64,000 bases of DNA from Cyprinodon diabolis (lineage: Eukaryota > Chordata > Actinopteri > Cyprinodontiformes > Cyprinodontidae): positions 52,555,964 to 52,619,963 of the forward strand of contig CM060065.1 in NCBI GenBank assembly GCA_030533445.1, read 5' to 3'. Below are positions 44,617 through 56,535 of the stretch, in pieces. The stretch's first letter is position 1, and each line of letters begins with the position of its first letter. Below the pieces are notes generated by a model, which was given only the letters and a program-made list of their open reading frames with translations, was not told where the DNA came from and searched no databases. The position numbers were made by a program, and so were the translations under genes.

Positions 44617-45651
44617 AATCAAGTTAAATCAAGAATTGAATTTAAAATCCTCCTTCTCACATATAAAGCCTTAAATGGCCAAGCTCCATCTGATATCAGA
44701 GATCTGATTGTTCCTTATGTTCCTAACAGAGCACTTCGCTCTCAATCTGCAGGTTTACGAGTGGTTCCTAGAACTTCTAAAAGTAGAATGGGAGGCAGAT
44801 CTTTTAGTTATCAGGCTCCTCTCCTGTGGAACCAACTACCAGTTTTAGTCCGTGAGGCAGACACCCTGTCTACTTTTAAGGCTAGACTTAAAACTTTCCT
44901 TTTTGATAAAGCTTATAGTTAGAGTGGCTCAGGTTATCCTGAGCCATCTCTATAGTTATGCTGCTATAGGCTTAGACTTCTGCAGGACATAGGGACCCCC
45001 ATTTCATCTTTCTGCTTCATTCTATCTCTGTTCTCCTATTCTGCAGAATCTGTTAGTTCAATCTCTAACATTCTGCTCTCTCTGCTTTTCCTCAGAGTAG
45101 CTTTGCCTCATCTGTTCCTGTTTGGCTGTGACTCCATCCAGGAAAGAAACATCAGCTGTGCTGCTTCCATCAACACCCTTGTTTGTAGATGTTGGAGATC
45201 GGCCTGTCTTCCAGTGTGGTCCTGTTTCTCTGGCCGTGGCTGGGTGGATGTGCTCTCTTCATCCTCTGGCATGGGAGCTGCCTTGGAGCTCGTCTGCCTG
45301 GCTGTGTGTTTCCTGGACGGGGCCGCCTTTTACAGCTGCTTTTTGTATCTCTGCTTCTGTCTCCTTGAACCCCAGTCGGCCTCAGCAGATGGCCGCTCAC
45401 ACTGAGCCTGGTTCTGCTGGAGGTTTCTTCCTGTTAAAAGGGAGTTTTTCCTCTCCACTTTCACTACAAGCATGCTTAGTGTGAGGGATTGTATTTGAGT
45501 CAATGAGTCAATGCAATCAACTGGTTTTCCTTAGATAGAAAACTTTGTATCAATTTGACTGTATGATCTGGTTGAACTGTAAAGTGCCTTGAGATGACAT
45601 GTGTTGTGAATTTGGCGCTATATAAATAAACTGAATTGAATTGAATTGAAT
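44617..45651 (+). mobile_element. L2-like LINE, copy 3 (3' part), inserted in the chromovirus
   Basis: Starts near GTTAAATCAAGAATTGAATT and carries the last part of ORF2 (LVYKALNGQ-type to FLFDKAYS, 44640-44920), the 3' UTR and an AATTG-repeat tail. Flanked by TGGAATA (44610-44616 and 45652-45658). It postdates the chromovirus insertion, so it is among the younger events here. Confidence 0.88.
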
Positions 45652-45652
45652 T

Positions 45653-47751
45653 GGAATACCATGGAGTCGGAAAACATGCTTCACGAGAAGCTGGGCCGTC
45701 TGGAAAGCCGTGGGAAGTTTCCTGAGGGGAAATAAGTGACAGGCCTTGGAAAAACGGTCGACTATGGTTAAAATGGTGGACATACCTCTGGAAATCGGGA
45801 GACCTGTGACAAAATCTACGGCGATATGTGACCAAGGACGGGTTGGAACAGGTAGAGGATGCAGCAGGCCAGAAGGTGGTTGATGAGAGGTCTTATTTCT
45901 GGCGCAGATGGGACATGCCAAAACGTACTCCTTAACGTCTCTGTGTAGTGATGGCCACCAGAAACGTCTTGTAATGAGGGCAATGGTTCTGCTCACTCCA
46001 GGATGGGCGGAAAATTTAGCTGCATGCATCCACTGGATCAGTCGGGATCTGACGGAAGATGGAACATAAGTTTTATTTGGAGGGCCGTTACCTGGGTCAG
46101 GCTCAGAGGCTAGGGCAGCGTTGATGAGATCAGTGATCTCCCAGGAGACGACTCCACCAGTACAGGAGGCAGGAAGAACAGGCTCGGGTGTCTCAGGTTG
46201 ATCAGTGGAGTACAGACGAGAGAGAGAATCGGGCTTGACGTTCTTGGAACCAGGTCTGTAAGAAATAATGAGGTTGAAACGGGAAAAGAATAATGACCAT
46301 CTAGAGTGACGTGGGTTGGATCGTTTTGCCGATCGGAGATAAGCCAGGTTTTTGTGGTCTGTCCAAACCAATACTGGATGCTCAGCCCCCTCGAGCCAGT
46401 GTCTGCATTCCTCCAGGGCGAGTTTAATGACTAGAGGTTCTCGGTCTCCAACATCATAATTTTGCTCCGCTGGTGAGAGTCTACGTGAAAAAAAAGCACA
46501 GGGGTGAGTTTTTTGGTCTGAGTCAGATTGCTGAGATAAAACAGCTCCAACACCGGAGTCAGATGCGTCCACCTCTAAGATAAACTGCTTAGAGGGATCT
46601 GGCTGAATAAGGATGGGTGCTCTGGAAAACAGGTTCTTTAATTTATCAAAAGCGTTCTGGGCTTCAGGTGTCCATTGAAAGGTCTTCTTCACAGAAGTCA
46701 GAGTTGTGAGAGGTAGAGCTGTTTGACTATAGTTTCTAATGAAGCGTCTGTAAAAGTTTGCAAAACCAAAGAATCTCTGAAGCTGTTTGCGGTTTTCAGG
46801 TGTCGGCCAGTCCAGAACTGCCTTTATCTTGTCTTCGGATGGCTTCACCTGCCCGCCCTCGAGCACAAACCCTAAAAAAGTGACAGATGGTTGGTGAAAT
46901 TCACATTTTTCTGCTTTCACAAAGACTTTGTTTTCCAAAAGTCTCTGAAGAACTAGACGAACATGTTTCTTGTGGTCAGAGAGATTCTTGGAGTAGGACA
47001 ATATTTCATCGATGTACACAAAAACGAATATGTTCAAAAAATCTCTGAGGACGTCGTTGACTAGAGCTTGGAAGCAGGCAGGAGCGTTTGTGAGAACAAA
47101 AGGCATGACCACATACTCAAATTGGCCTAAGCGGGTCTTAAAGGCTGTCTTCCATTCGTCTCCTTCTCTTATTCTAAGAAGGTGATAAGCATTTCTCAAA
47201 TCGAGTTTAGTGAACACTGTTGCACCCTGAACAGGTTCAAACGCTGATGCCAGTAATGGTAGGGAGTACTTATTTTTGACGGTTATCTGATTTAAGCCTC
47301 TGTAATCTATACAGGGTCGTAGGGAACCATCTTTTTTACCCACAAAAAAGAAACCAGCACCAAGAGGAGATGAAGATGGACGAATAATTCCAGCAGCTAG
47401 AGACTCATTGATATATTTCTCCATGGTCTCACGTTCAGGCTTAGAGATGTTATAAAGTCTACTGCTGGGCAGGGGGGCTCCTGGTAGTAAATCTATGGCG
47501 CAGTCATATGGTCGGTGAGGTGGAAGAGACGTCGCACTGACCTTACTGAAGACTGGTGCCAGATCATGATACTCGGGAGGAACAGAAGTAAGGTCAGGAG
47601 AGTCCATCTCCCCCCTACCTCTAGGGGACTGAATAGCAGGAGCCGCAGAACGAAGGCATGACTCGTGACAGGAAGTGGACCAAGACTCAATGTGGCGTTC
47701 AGCCCAGTTGATATGGGGGTTATGACGTTCCAGCCACTCGAATCCCAGCAC
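45653..47751 (-). pseudogene. Chromovirus reverse transcriptase-RNase H-integrase N-part
   Basis: Reverse transcriptase (about residues 60-260 of the frame): first catalytic Asp in [10 protein letters not shown] (D184). The YxDD box reads YIDE because codon 47005-47007 is GAA, likely inactivating. RNase H starts around [14 protein letters not shown], then an integrase zinc finger (HPGVSR...CPICARNK) and the first catalytic Asp in AVDFVTGLP. The frame then runs into the L2-like LINE at 45652 and stops at 45550. The gap to the protease frame breaks pol further. Confidence 0.9.
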
Positions 47752-47786
47752 CAGAGGGGAGCATGCAGAAGGAAAAACAAAAAATG

Positions 47787-48065
47787 TTAATGATGTTTTC
47801 CAGAGATTAAAAGTTCTAGAGGTTGTGTCTGATGAGTGACTTGATGAAGCTTCTTTCCATCTATAGCAGATACTCTGAGAGGCTTAGATAAAGGGACAGT
47901 CTCAATATTTAATTGCTGGACCAGATCTGAATCAATGAGACTTCTTTCACACCCAGAGTCAATGAAAGCCGACAAGGTGAGATTCTGGTTGGAGAAAAAA
48001 AGAGTAGCAGGCAACATCAGATGAGGAGTTTTTTCAGTTTTCAGATGGCCCATCAGACTCCTCAA
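47787..48065 (-). pseudogene. Chromovirus protease region
   Basis: Contains FIDSGCERSLIDSD, the aspartic protease D-S-G active-site box, then LLISGKHH and a stop at 47787. In a different frame from both gag and reverse transcriptase. The shift from gag looks normal, while the break to the reverse transcriptase frame looks like an acquired indel. Confidence 0.8.
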
Positions 48066-48985
48066 TTCCTCTGACGGGCCCTGGCTTTTGACTTAGCCGG
48101 ACATGAAGCTATGAAATGGCCAGTCTCACCACAGTACAGACACAGATTGCCTCTAAATCTTCGTTGTCTTTCCTCAGGGGTTAGCCTTGTGTGTACAATC
48201 TGCATGGGTTCGACCTCCGCTCCATCTGAGTGAGAGACTTGGACAGGCACAGAAAAAGTCTGGTTTTTAGACTTAGGCTTGGAACTGGGTTCTGAGGGTC
48301 CAGAAAAAACAGAAGCATTGTTAAATGCAGGAGCTGACACAGAAAAATTTAGACTTCTTTGTCAGGAGTTATTTCTAGTTCGGAGTCTGTTATCCAGTCT
48401 GATGGTTAAACGGATTAAGTCTTCCAAACTAGCTGGTTCGTCGATTGTGGCTAGTTCGTCTTTGATGTTATCATTTAAAGCCTTAAAATAAGCACTCTTA
48501 AGTGCACATTCGTTCCAACCTGAGGCTGCGGCTTTAACCCGGAAGTCAATGGAGAACTCAGCCACTGTAGAATTTCCCTGTTTTAAATTTAGCAGGGCTC
48601 GGGAATCAATAGTTTTATCTGAGTCGTGGTTAAATACTTGGGAAAACTCAGATATGAACTCGGAAAATGTACAAGAAAAACTGGACTCTGAAGAGAACCT
48701 TGTCTCCGCCCATTCAAGAACTCGTTCAGTGAGTTGAGAGAGAATGAAGGATATTTTTTTTCCTATCATTCGGAAAACTGCCGGGAGATTGCTCAAAAAG
48801 TAAACGACATTGAAACAAAAATCCTTTACAATCCCTTTGGTTACCTGAAAATCTTTCAGGCGGACTTGGAACTCAGGAAATGACGTCACTGCCGGTGACC
48901 TTAGAGGCGGAAGTGGATCCGGAACAGGACGTACTGCTGGCGTGGCATTAGCGCTTCCCATGTAGCTGGTATACGTTTGTAGCAT
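48062..48985 (-). pseudogene. Chromovirus gag (capsid plus zinc knuckle), nonsense-mutated
   Basis: From the ATG at 48985, a capsid-like region containing FILSQLTERVLEWAETRFSS and FSQVFNHDSDKTIDSRALLN, then a TGA at 48362-48364. The same frame resumes and ends with a CCHC zinc knuckle ([14 protein letters not shown]) and a basic tail (KARARQR). Only the single stop separates the halves. The gag end overlaps the protease frame by one shift, as in gag-pol frameshift elements. Nucleic-acid binding by the knuckle would package the RNA. Confidence 0.85.
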
Positions 48986-49032
48986 TGGTTCTGATGTTCA
49001 ATTTTAGTGTGTAACTCACGGAGGGTATGCGC

Positions 49033-49419
49033 TAGAAACTGACACGGGAGTGTATTTTCACTCCTGTCCCGTCCCACTCCCACAGAAAAAAATGGTGTCC
49101 CGTCCCGATCCCGGGCCAGAGTAGAAATCTAAATCCTGTCCCGTCCCACTCCTGGTGAAATTACTCCCACTCCCATCCTGCTCCCATTCAGAATGACTCC
49201 CGCTCCTGCACCACTCCCATTCTTGTTGTTTTTGAGCGCGGGGGAAAAACTCAGAGCGGAAGTTACTATCGGTTTTGCTCCCGCTCCCGTCTGCTCCCGT
49301 TAATGTTTAATCCTGTACCGTCCCAATCCCGTGATCGTTACTAATACTCACTCCCATCCCACGGGAATCCCACGGGAATCTCGTGACCCGTGGGATTCCT
49401 GAAAAAATGTCAGTCTCTA
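49033..49419. mobile_element. 387-bp hAT-type MITE in the chromovirus leader
   Basis: Ends TAGAAACTGAC and (reversed) TAGAGACTGAC with a perfect 8-bp duplication GTATGCGC (49025-49032 and 49420-49427). The interior is rich in CCCGTCCCACTCCC-like repeats. No ORF. Confidence 0.85.
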
Positions 49420-49508
49420 GTATGCGCATGTCCAAGGATCTGAGCGTCCTGTTCCTCAAGCCTCCTCCAGAGGTGATCTGCTGGGCTTTGTGTTTGGCCG
49501 CAGTGTTC

Positions 49509-50220
49509 TGTCCTGATTGGTTTAATATCAAACCCACATGCAGAACACAAAGGAGGCTGGGTAAAAGTTTAACAGAGTTTATTAAGATGTTTGACACAAA
49601 AGACATGAACTGGATCTGGAACAGGTCCGGGTTGGATTCACTGAAGTCTGCAGAGATGATAGTTTGATTAGCTGGGCAGGCAGATGATTAAAGAGTCCTT
49701 TAGATAATTCTGATTCTACCTTGACGGGGTCCAGGCTTCTCTTGTGAGAGAGGGAACCGTTGGGTCCAGAGACTGTTGGTTCAGCAGAGTACTCAAGCAG
49801 CTGCAGCGTCTAACTTCTGACTTTGAATGGCAGACCTTGATCAGAGTTTCCAGCTCTTCACAGAGAGCAGCAGGGTGAATCCAAATAGGAATCTTCAGGT
49901 TTGGCTCACCAGGGCTGGAAGGCAGGTTAAGCTCACCCAGAGCTTCAGGCTTGAGACAGGTTTCCTGTGAGCAAAGACAGAGGAAGGTTAGAACCAGTTT
50001 TCTCACTTAGAGACAACTTAGATTCTTTCAGGTAACAGAGGCTCAGGTTGCTAACCAAACTAAGGTCAACACTGCGGCGTCGAAGGAAGGTCTGGCAGCT
50101 GCTTAAGAAGGGAAGGTCTCCTGATGAGTAGATGCGTCTCAGGTGTGCTGGAGGGCTCCAGCCCAGGAGACCAACAGCGCACTCTGCTGGAGAAAGGTGG
50201 TACATCTCCAGATCCCAACA
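49509..50220 (-). repeat. 5' LTR of the chromovirus
   Basis: Same 712-bp length as the 3' LTR; plus-strand start TGTCCTGATTGG and end GATCCCAACA. Confidence 0.9.
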
Positions 50221-50865
50221 AAAAACAGCTTTATTAGCTTTTAAACTTGTGTTATAGGCATGTAGTTCTGCATTTGCAGATTGTCCAAATCACTTGGGTT
50301 GATCATTTTTGTTTTAGGGCGGGGGGAAAACAGCAGACAGGAGTGAAATGTTTATTTGGGTTAAATTGGATGCGTTGACAGGCAGAACTTTATTAAAGTA
50401 GACTGTGGGCAAAACCACGAAACACCAGGAAGACGAGTTTAGTTGGTGGAGAATCTCTTCTAGCGTTCTGTGGTTTATTTGATAAAATTTGTTAATATTA
50501 GTTCTAGTTAGAGATAATTTTGGTCTTGGTATTTATAAGATGTACAGACTGCATCTATTTTTTCTTTATACTTTTTTCAGGGAGTAAGTTTGTTGCAGGT
50601 AGTGGAGTTGAGACGCTTCAGCCACTGGAGGCTTTGTTTCCCTGTCGATTGAGGAAAATTAGGTATTATTAATGTTTTTGCTGATGATCACAGAAAAGGC
50701 GGATGATTCTCCTACATTTATCAGTTATAAATCGTATCTGTAAAGTCTTTTTTCTAGGTGTTACAGTGAACCTGTAGTTCAGAATTTGGTGATGTGCATT
50801 CAGTTTACTTCTGACTGGTGGAGCGTCTCTCCACAGATAGTTTTACATCCCAGAACAACCATTGA
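50221..50865. other. Stretch with no recognised feature
   Basis: Right flank of the chromovirus; no coding or repeat evidence. Confidence 0.35.
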
Positions 50866-51136
50866 TCTTAATTGAATCATTCATCCATCTTCTCCCGCTT
50901 ATTCCATCAGGGTCACGTTGGGGCGGGCTCCTATCTCTGGCAGTCAGTGGTCGAGAGGCAGGGTACACCCTGGAGAGGTCGCCAGTCTGTCTCAGGGCAA
51001 CGCAGAGACATGCGAAGACGTACAACCATGGACACACATCTAAGGACAATTTAGAGACCATTCAACCTAACTCTCATGTTTTTGGACTGTTGGAGGAAGC
51101 CAGAGTACCCAGAGAGAACCCACGCATGCACAGGGA

Positions 51137-52713
51137 CAGTGATTTGCAAGTTACTTCCAAACTGTAATACATTATAGATTACTTGTTACTGTTATTTAGA
51201 AGTAATTATTTACATCACAATATTACTGTCTCAGAATTGTAATGCGTTATGTTACTCCTGTATTACTTTTGAGTTACTTTCACCAAAATAACTACAAGGT
51301 AGACCTTTCCATTTCTAAAATGACAAAATGTAAAAATAAATTACATGTAAGTAACATAGTTAATGTTAACAGAGCATTTTACATCCAGCAGAAGGCAAAA
51401 AGATGTTCCAGAATGACTGTGGGCTATCCAGGCTACTAAAAATATGACATATAATTGGCAAAGTGAAGTCTCAAGACAAGAAAGGATGACAGATAAAATC
51501 ACAAATTATCCAAGTCTGTTAAAATTATGGTAGAGGTAAAGTGATTATCTGGTAATATCCATGAATAGCTTGGGTATATTAATATTAGACACAACACAAC
51601 TGTATGTAAACTCGGTAAAGTCATGACAAGATTTGTTCTTTATTTTTGTTTTTATTCAAGAGGTTTACAACATAAAACTGCCATGAACAAAGTGCACATG
51701 ATGAACAAATCTTATCCTTTTTCAGGAACTATAAAGTGCACTTGGACGACCGACAGTTCTTTCGGTTTTACACAAAGGTTGCATTTGACTATTACGTTCT
51801 TCTTGTCCTTTTCTCTGACAAACTCGAAGTAATGCGCGTACGTCCTTCTCCAATGTACAGTCGTCTTCTGCCATCTTCGTTAGCTTTTCCACTGGGAAGC
51901 GCGAGCACTACGCAGAAATCATGGCTCGCACGGCGCGCCACTCCTGTAAAACCCGCTCTAATCCTCCTTCATAAATGTCTCGCGGTCTCGCATATTATTA
52001 ATAAATAAGTGTTGTAACGCAAGCTTTGCTGAACATGTAGCGAGTAACATATTACAGAAAATGTACAGGTAACGCCTTACACTACGGCGTTACATCAAGA
52101 AGTAATACATTACTGTAATGCATTACTTTTCTTTAAATTAATCATTTCAAAAGCATTACCATTAGTATAATAATAAAGAATATACATACAAAATGAAAGA
52201 TAACTTTTCTTTTTGGGGAGCAGAAAGGCAATTCAGGTTTTTTTTTCCACCTCTGAACCAAAAGACCTCGCATAGGAACGTGAGGCTCTCTCTAAGACTG
52301 AGAGGAAGGTTGTAGGTGCCACCAGAAGGCACTTAATTTTACTGAGACGTCGGTAATCTAGAGTGGGAGTTAAATTGCATATCGGGCAGAGTTAAATTAC
52401 CTGTAGATAATGGGAAAGGTTTTGCAGTTCTATCGTAGTAGAACAAAAGGCAAGGTTCTGGGGAATTGTCAACTGCCCAAGGAGAAATTTTTGATCAAAT
52501 GCTAACCCAACTGTTTTTAATATTCTTTTTTGTTTCTGCATTTTTTTAATTTTATTTTATTCATTTTTTTTTCCTACTTGCTTTGATTCTGTTTTATCTT
52601 CCTGTATTTTAATCATGTGAAGCACTTTGAATTGTCTTTGTACTGAATTGTGCTATACAAATAAATTTGCCTTGCCTTGCCTTGCCTTTTGTAACTTGTT
52701 ACTCCCAACACTG
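51137..52713. mobile_element. hAT-like element with perfect 8-bp duplication (1,577 bp)
   Basis: Begins CAGTGATTTGCAAGTTACTT and ends TTACTCCCAACACTG, flanked by CACAGGGA on both sides (51129-51136 and 52714-52721). The ends have the same TTACTT/AAGTAA flavour as the hAT element at 33977. Holds a nested LINE tail near 52600-52690. No transposase recognised. Confidence 0.85.
52600..52690 (+). mobile_element. LINE 3' tail with CTTGC repeats
   Basis: GAAGCACTTTGAATTGTCTT, GCTATACAAATAAATTTGCC, then repeated CTTGC. The 3' end of an L2/CR1-like LINE nested in the hAT element; the 5' end is not defined. Confidence 0.5.
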
Positions 52714-52843
52714 CACAGGGACAGCATGCAAACTGCAGAAAGACTCCAAAAGACCTGCGAACCTTCTTGCTGCAAGGTAAGTGCTACAAACTGTGCCTCT
52801 GTGCAGCCAATCAATGATGTCCAAATTTCTGAGTGACATTTAT

Positions 52844-53300
52844 TTAACATCTCATCTCAACTGTCTTCTGGAGTCTCTGAAAAAGTGAATCAGGCTGAAT
52901 TGTGTTATATGTTCTGGAGAAATCCAAGACCAGGGTCCTCACAGTGCTGCCTGCCCTGTCTAAATGACAGTGGGTTTGTTGAAGCAGGTGTATGATGGCA
53001 TCTTCAACTCCAACTCTACGGCAATAAGCAAACTGCAGGGATCCCGATAGCTGCTGGTTTGCTTGCTGAGTTGAACCACCAGAAGTATCTCCAGGACCTT
53101 CGTAATGTGGCATGTCAGGGCAACAGGTCAGTGAGGACTGTTTGCTGAGTCTTCTTTGGCACTAGAACATGGCAGGAGGTCCTCCACATCACTGGACCTG
53201 TCTGTACGGTCCGGCTAAGGGTGAAGAGGTGCTGCAGAATCCCACAGACCTGCTCTGCTTTTTCATTTCATGGCTGTAAGGCTCAACATCCGCCTGTCAT
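52844..53300 (-). pseudogene. L2-like reverse transcriptase fragment
   Basis: The minus frame includes SLQFAYCRRVGVEDAIIHLL, HCHLDRAGSTVRTLVLDFSR and YNTIQPDSLFQRLQK, the palm region typical of fish L2-like LINEs. Truncated at both ends and out of frame further upstream. Confidence 0.7.
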
Positions 53301-54500
53301 GGATGCTGCTTTAGTTCCAAACAAAGGTCACAACTATCTGCGTTTCAGCTCTGCTTGTTGCGTTTCCTGAACCTTCTTTGATTGTGTCGTAGCCTTAAAT
53401 GGAGCAATAGAGGTAGATTAAGCTGAAAAGACAAAACATTAAATATCTTGGTATCTTTGAAATGAAATAGCAGCGAGAGGAAACTGATGAATGATTGCCC
53501 ACCTTTAATCTGTGTTTGCTTTGGAGTCTCAGCGAGGATCAGGATCTAATCCAAGCATCCAGTCTCATTCAGGTTCTGTAACGGACCGTGACTCCTCCAT
53601 GAGCAAGATGAACTCACACAGAAAGACAGAAAGGAGTCCTGTGCTGACATCAGTATCACAGCAGGACAGCTGCCAAAAGCTCTTCTTCCTCTCATCTTTG
53701 GTTTTAGCTTCAGCTCAAGCTGCTTTATCTTTTAATCTGATCCTGACTGATGCATGGGGGCGATGATAGATGCTGAGAGCCTGTACTGAGGTGAACCTTC
53801 TCCAACATGAAGCCACCTGTCAGGACTGTGGAAGAGACACACACAGGTCCAGAGATGTCTGAGGCTAAAAATAGGACATTACTAAAAACAGGCTGAGCCG
53901 ATGGTTGCGATATTTTACAGAGAAAACTGGGTCAAAGTTTTCAGTTACATAACAAGCAGAAGCCAAGAAGGACAGAAGATAAGAGCTAACCGATCAGCCT
54001 GGGAAAGGTGAAAATCTGATGTTCTTCATCCTGCAGAGTTTTTCCTCAGAGGAGAAAATCTCAGACAGAATGAACCCAACGTCAGAGGTTCTGCCGGCCT
54101 CTGAGGGAGGTTATGCAGGCAGCAGATTAACTTCATTCTGAATTCCTTCCTTTTGTTCGGTTTTTGTTGACAGTGAGAAATGACCTGGCTGTTTAATATA
54201 AAGGCTTAAATTGACTGATCAACCGCTGTATGACTGAGTCTGGACCAGCTCTCCTCTGAGCATCTCTTACAAAGAACCAGGAGGTTCTTGTAAATGTTTA
54301 AAGTGAATAAGATGGTTTCAGAGGTTCAGCTTCCATCTCTTCCTGCTTTGGTCTCCTGTGAGCTTCTATCTGCAGCAGTCACAGTCCTGGCCTGGAGCTC
54401 AGAGGTCGTTAAAAGTCAATTCAGTTTTTGGTCAGTATTAGAAAGGAAATTTGATCTTCTGTTTCCAGAACATATAAAACTCTCACAGGCAATATTCTGT
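53301..54500. other. Stretch with no recognised feature
   Basis: Short frames only; no domain or element ends recognised. Confidence 0.35.
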
Positions 54501-54503
54501 GTC

Positions 54504-54508
<5 letters not shown>

Positions 54509-54586
<78 letters not shown>
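54509..54586 (+). repeat. (TA)n microsatellite
   Basis: About 39 TA units; the open frame across it is an artefact. Confidence 0.95.
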
Positions 54587-54587
<1 letters not shown>

Positions 54588-55635
54588 ATTGAAATATGGA
54601 AGGATGTGTGCTATAATTAATGTAAATGGCGTGTTCACACCTCTATAGACATTATATTCATAGTATATAATATAATATAATCATGTACAAGAAATAGATA
54701 TGTTGCTCTTATGATTATTTTTTCAACTGAGGAGCAAAAAAAAGTTTTTTGACTTAGTATACTTTGTTTATGAAGGGTTTTCAATTAATATGTAATTCTC
54801 AATGACTATAATAGATAATTTACTGTGTTAGTCTAAGGAGGGGTCCTCTGTGAAGAACACATACAGTTTTAGATTGAAAATACAGGAATTTTAACAACAT
54901 CTTCTGGGAGCCGACTGACCCAGGCAGGTTCCAGTATCCCTCATAGTTTTAGACAAGCAAAAGAAATCCAGAATTTCAACCAATTGCAAACTATGATAAG
55001 GCTATCCGATTTTGACTGGTGATGCTATTAACAGTTCTGCTTGAAGAGGAAGATCATTTTTTTATTATATATATAATGTTATTGTATAATAATATGAGAA
55101 ATGTATGTAAGGCTGCTAACACAGGAGGACGGCAGGTAGGAGGGAAAAAATATGGTGCTTTTCCAGCCAAATCGGGAGACTGTGGAAGAGCAAACTGTCC
55201 TATTTGGACTTTCAGCTGGTTCATTTACCTTTGTACCACGTGTTAATATGACTTGGATTCTATTTCTTTCATGCTTTGCCGTCTCTTTAGATGACTAATG
55301 GTGCTGGGAGCAAAGATCTGTGGTTTTAAAATCATAGATTTTGAGCAGAAATCTACTCAACAGCTCTATTAAGGCGTTAAAAACGATCAATTATGTGACA
55401 AAATAAGAGCAAGTTACAGAGCAAAGACAGAAAAACAGACATACGGTGGAACAGACCACCAGAAAATGAGACGGGAAACAGCAATGAGTGATGGGAACCA
55501 GTGAGGCTATGGGGCAGTGGTGGAGAAATGGCAAACAGAGCAGAGGAGCAATCAGAAGTGATATGGAGCAGCTGTGTCAGGCAGCTGAGGGAGGAAAACT
55601 ATTTGCTAGACATGAGGACAATACAAGAAAATAAC
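54587..55635. other. Stretch with no recognised feature
   Basis: AT-rich; no coding or repeat evidence. Confidence 0.35.
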
Positions 55636-55639
55636 ATGG

Positions 55640-55830
55640 AAGGGGCGTGGTTAGCGCGCACGACCCATGTATGGAGGCCTTAGTCCTTGATGTGGCCGAC
55701 CCGAGTTTGAATCCGACCTATGGTCCTTTGCTACATGTCTCCCCCTCTGTCATTCTCCCTTTGCTGTCCAAAAAAGAGCCACTAGTACTGTAAAAACTAA
55801 TAAAATAAAAATAAAAAAAATATATCAAAA
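55640..55830 (+). repeat. tRNA-derived SINE
   Basis: A-box-like GTGGTTAGCGCGC and B-box-like GAGTTTGAATCCGACC spaced as in a tRNA promoter, then CTTTGCTACATGTCTCCCCC, ending in an A-rich tail (AATAAAATAAAAATAAAA). No protein capacity; mobilised by LINE machinery. Confidence 0.75.
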
Positions 55831-55867
55831 ATGGAAAGCAGAATGAAATAACAATCAATTAAATAAT

Positions 55868-56030
55868 TAAGTGTCGGCCCAGTGGTTGAAGGCATAGAGC
55901 TTTGAATCCTGAGATTCTAGGTTTGAGCCCCAGTCCCATAGACTGCCACTCTGGCTCTCTGAGCAAGACCCTGAACCCCACACTGCTCCCAGGGGCCGCA
56001 CGATGGCAGCCCACTGCTCCCCAAGGGGAC
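55868..56030 (+). repeat. Second tRNA-derived SINE
   Basis: A-box-like CCAGTGGTTGAAGGC and B-box-like AGGTTTGAGCCCC, then GAGCAAGACCCTGAACCCCA and CACTGCTCCCCAAGG. Different sequence from the SINE at 55640. It abuts an L2-like LINE 3' UTR. Confidence 0.65.
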
Positions 56031-56535
56031 AACACCCTTGTTTATAGATGCTGGAGCTTGGCCTGTTTTCCAGTGTAGTCCTGTTTCTCTGACTGTGACT
56101 AACTGGATGTGCTCTCTTCATCCTCTGACATGGGAGCTGGCTCGGAGCTCGTCTGCCTGGCTGTGTGTTTCCTGGACGGGGCCGCCTGTGGAGCTGGTTG
56201 ACAGTTGCCTTTTGTATCTATGCTTCTTTTTCTATGTCTGCTTCTGTCTCCTTGAACCCCAGTGGGCCTCAGCAGATGGCCGCTCACACTGAGCCTGGTT
56301 CTGCTGGAGGTTTCTTCCTGTTCAAAGGGAGTTTTTCCTCTCCACTGTCGCTACGAGCATGCTTAGTGTGAGGGATTGCTGAAGAGTCAATGAGTCGATG
56401 CAATCAGCTGGTTTTCCTTAGATAGAAAACTTTGAATCAATCTGACTGGATGATCTGGTGAACTGGAAAGTGACCTGAGATGACAGGATGTGAATTGGAG
56501 CTATAGAAATACACTGAATAGAATTGAATTGAGGG
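56030..56535 (+). mobile_element. L2-like LINE 3'-UTR fragment
   Basis: From ACACCCTTGTTTATAGATGC through GGAGGTTTCTTCCTG to the tail GAATTGAATTGA. Same subtype as 36485-37137 (with the GGTTGACAGTTGCC block). Confidence 0.75.

Larger units (their letters stand above)
42990..50220 (-). mobile_element. Ty3/Gypsy chromovirus LTR retrotransposon, full length but broken
   Basis: Two 712-bp LTRs (42990-43701 and 49509-50220), 5-bp AAAAA duplication at both edges, and gag-pol on the minus strand. About 15 differences between the LTRs were counted by eye (about 2%), so the insertion is fairly recent. A chromodomain at the integrase end places it with chromoviruses. Broken by a stop in gag, a frame break after protease, a mutated reverse-transcriptase active site, an L2-like LINE (44617-45651) and a hAT MITE (49033-49419). 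No clear primer-binding site was recognised. Confidence 0.9.
50868..52806 (-). repeat. tRNA-derived SINE-like repeat split by a hAT element
   Basis: 50868-51136 and 52722-52806 together read, on the minus strand, as GGCTGCACAGAGGCACAG, a tRNA-like head with an A-box-like and a GGTTCGCAGG B-box-like segment, then GAGTCTTTCTGCAGTTTGCA, the CTCTCTGGGTACTCTGGC block and a body ending near GGGAGAAGATGG. The order matches the SINE-like repeat at 41190. The hAT insertion lies at 51137-52713. Confidence 0.6.

Noticed and set aside
45103..45484. Repeated CWSLSPSSSG-type frames in LINE 3' UTRs (also at 23113, 36690, 56038, 60067)
   Set aside because: They recur only because the 3' UTR is repeated; the frames differ between copies by indels.
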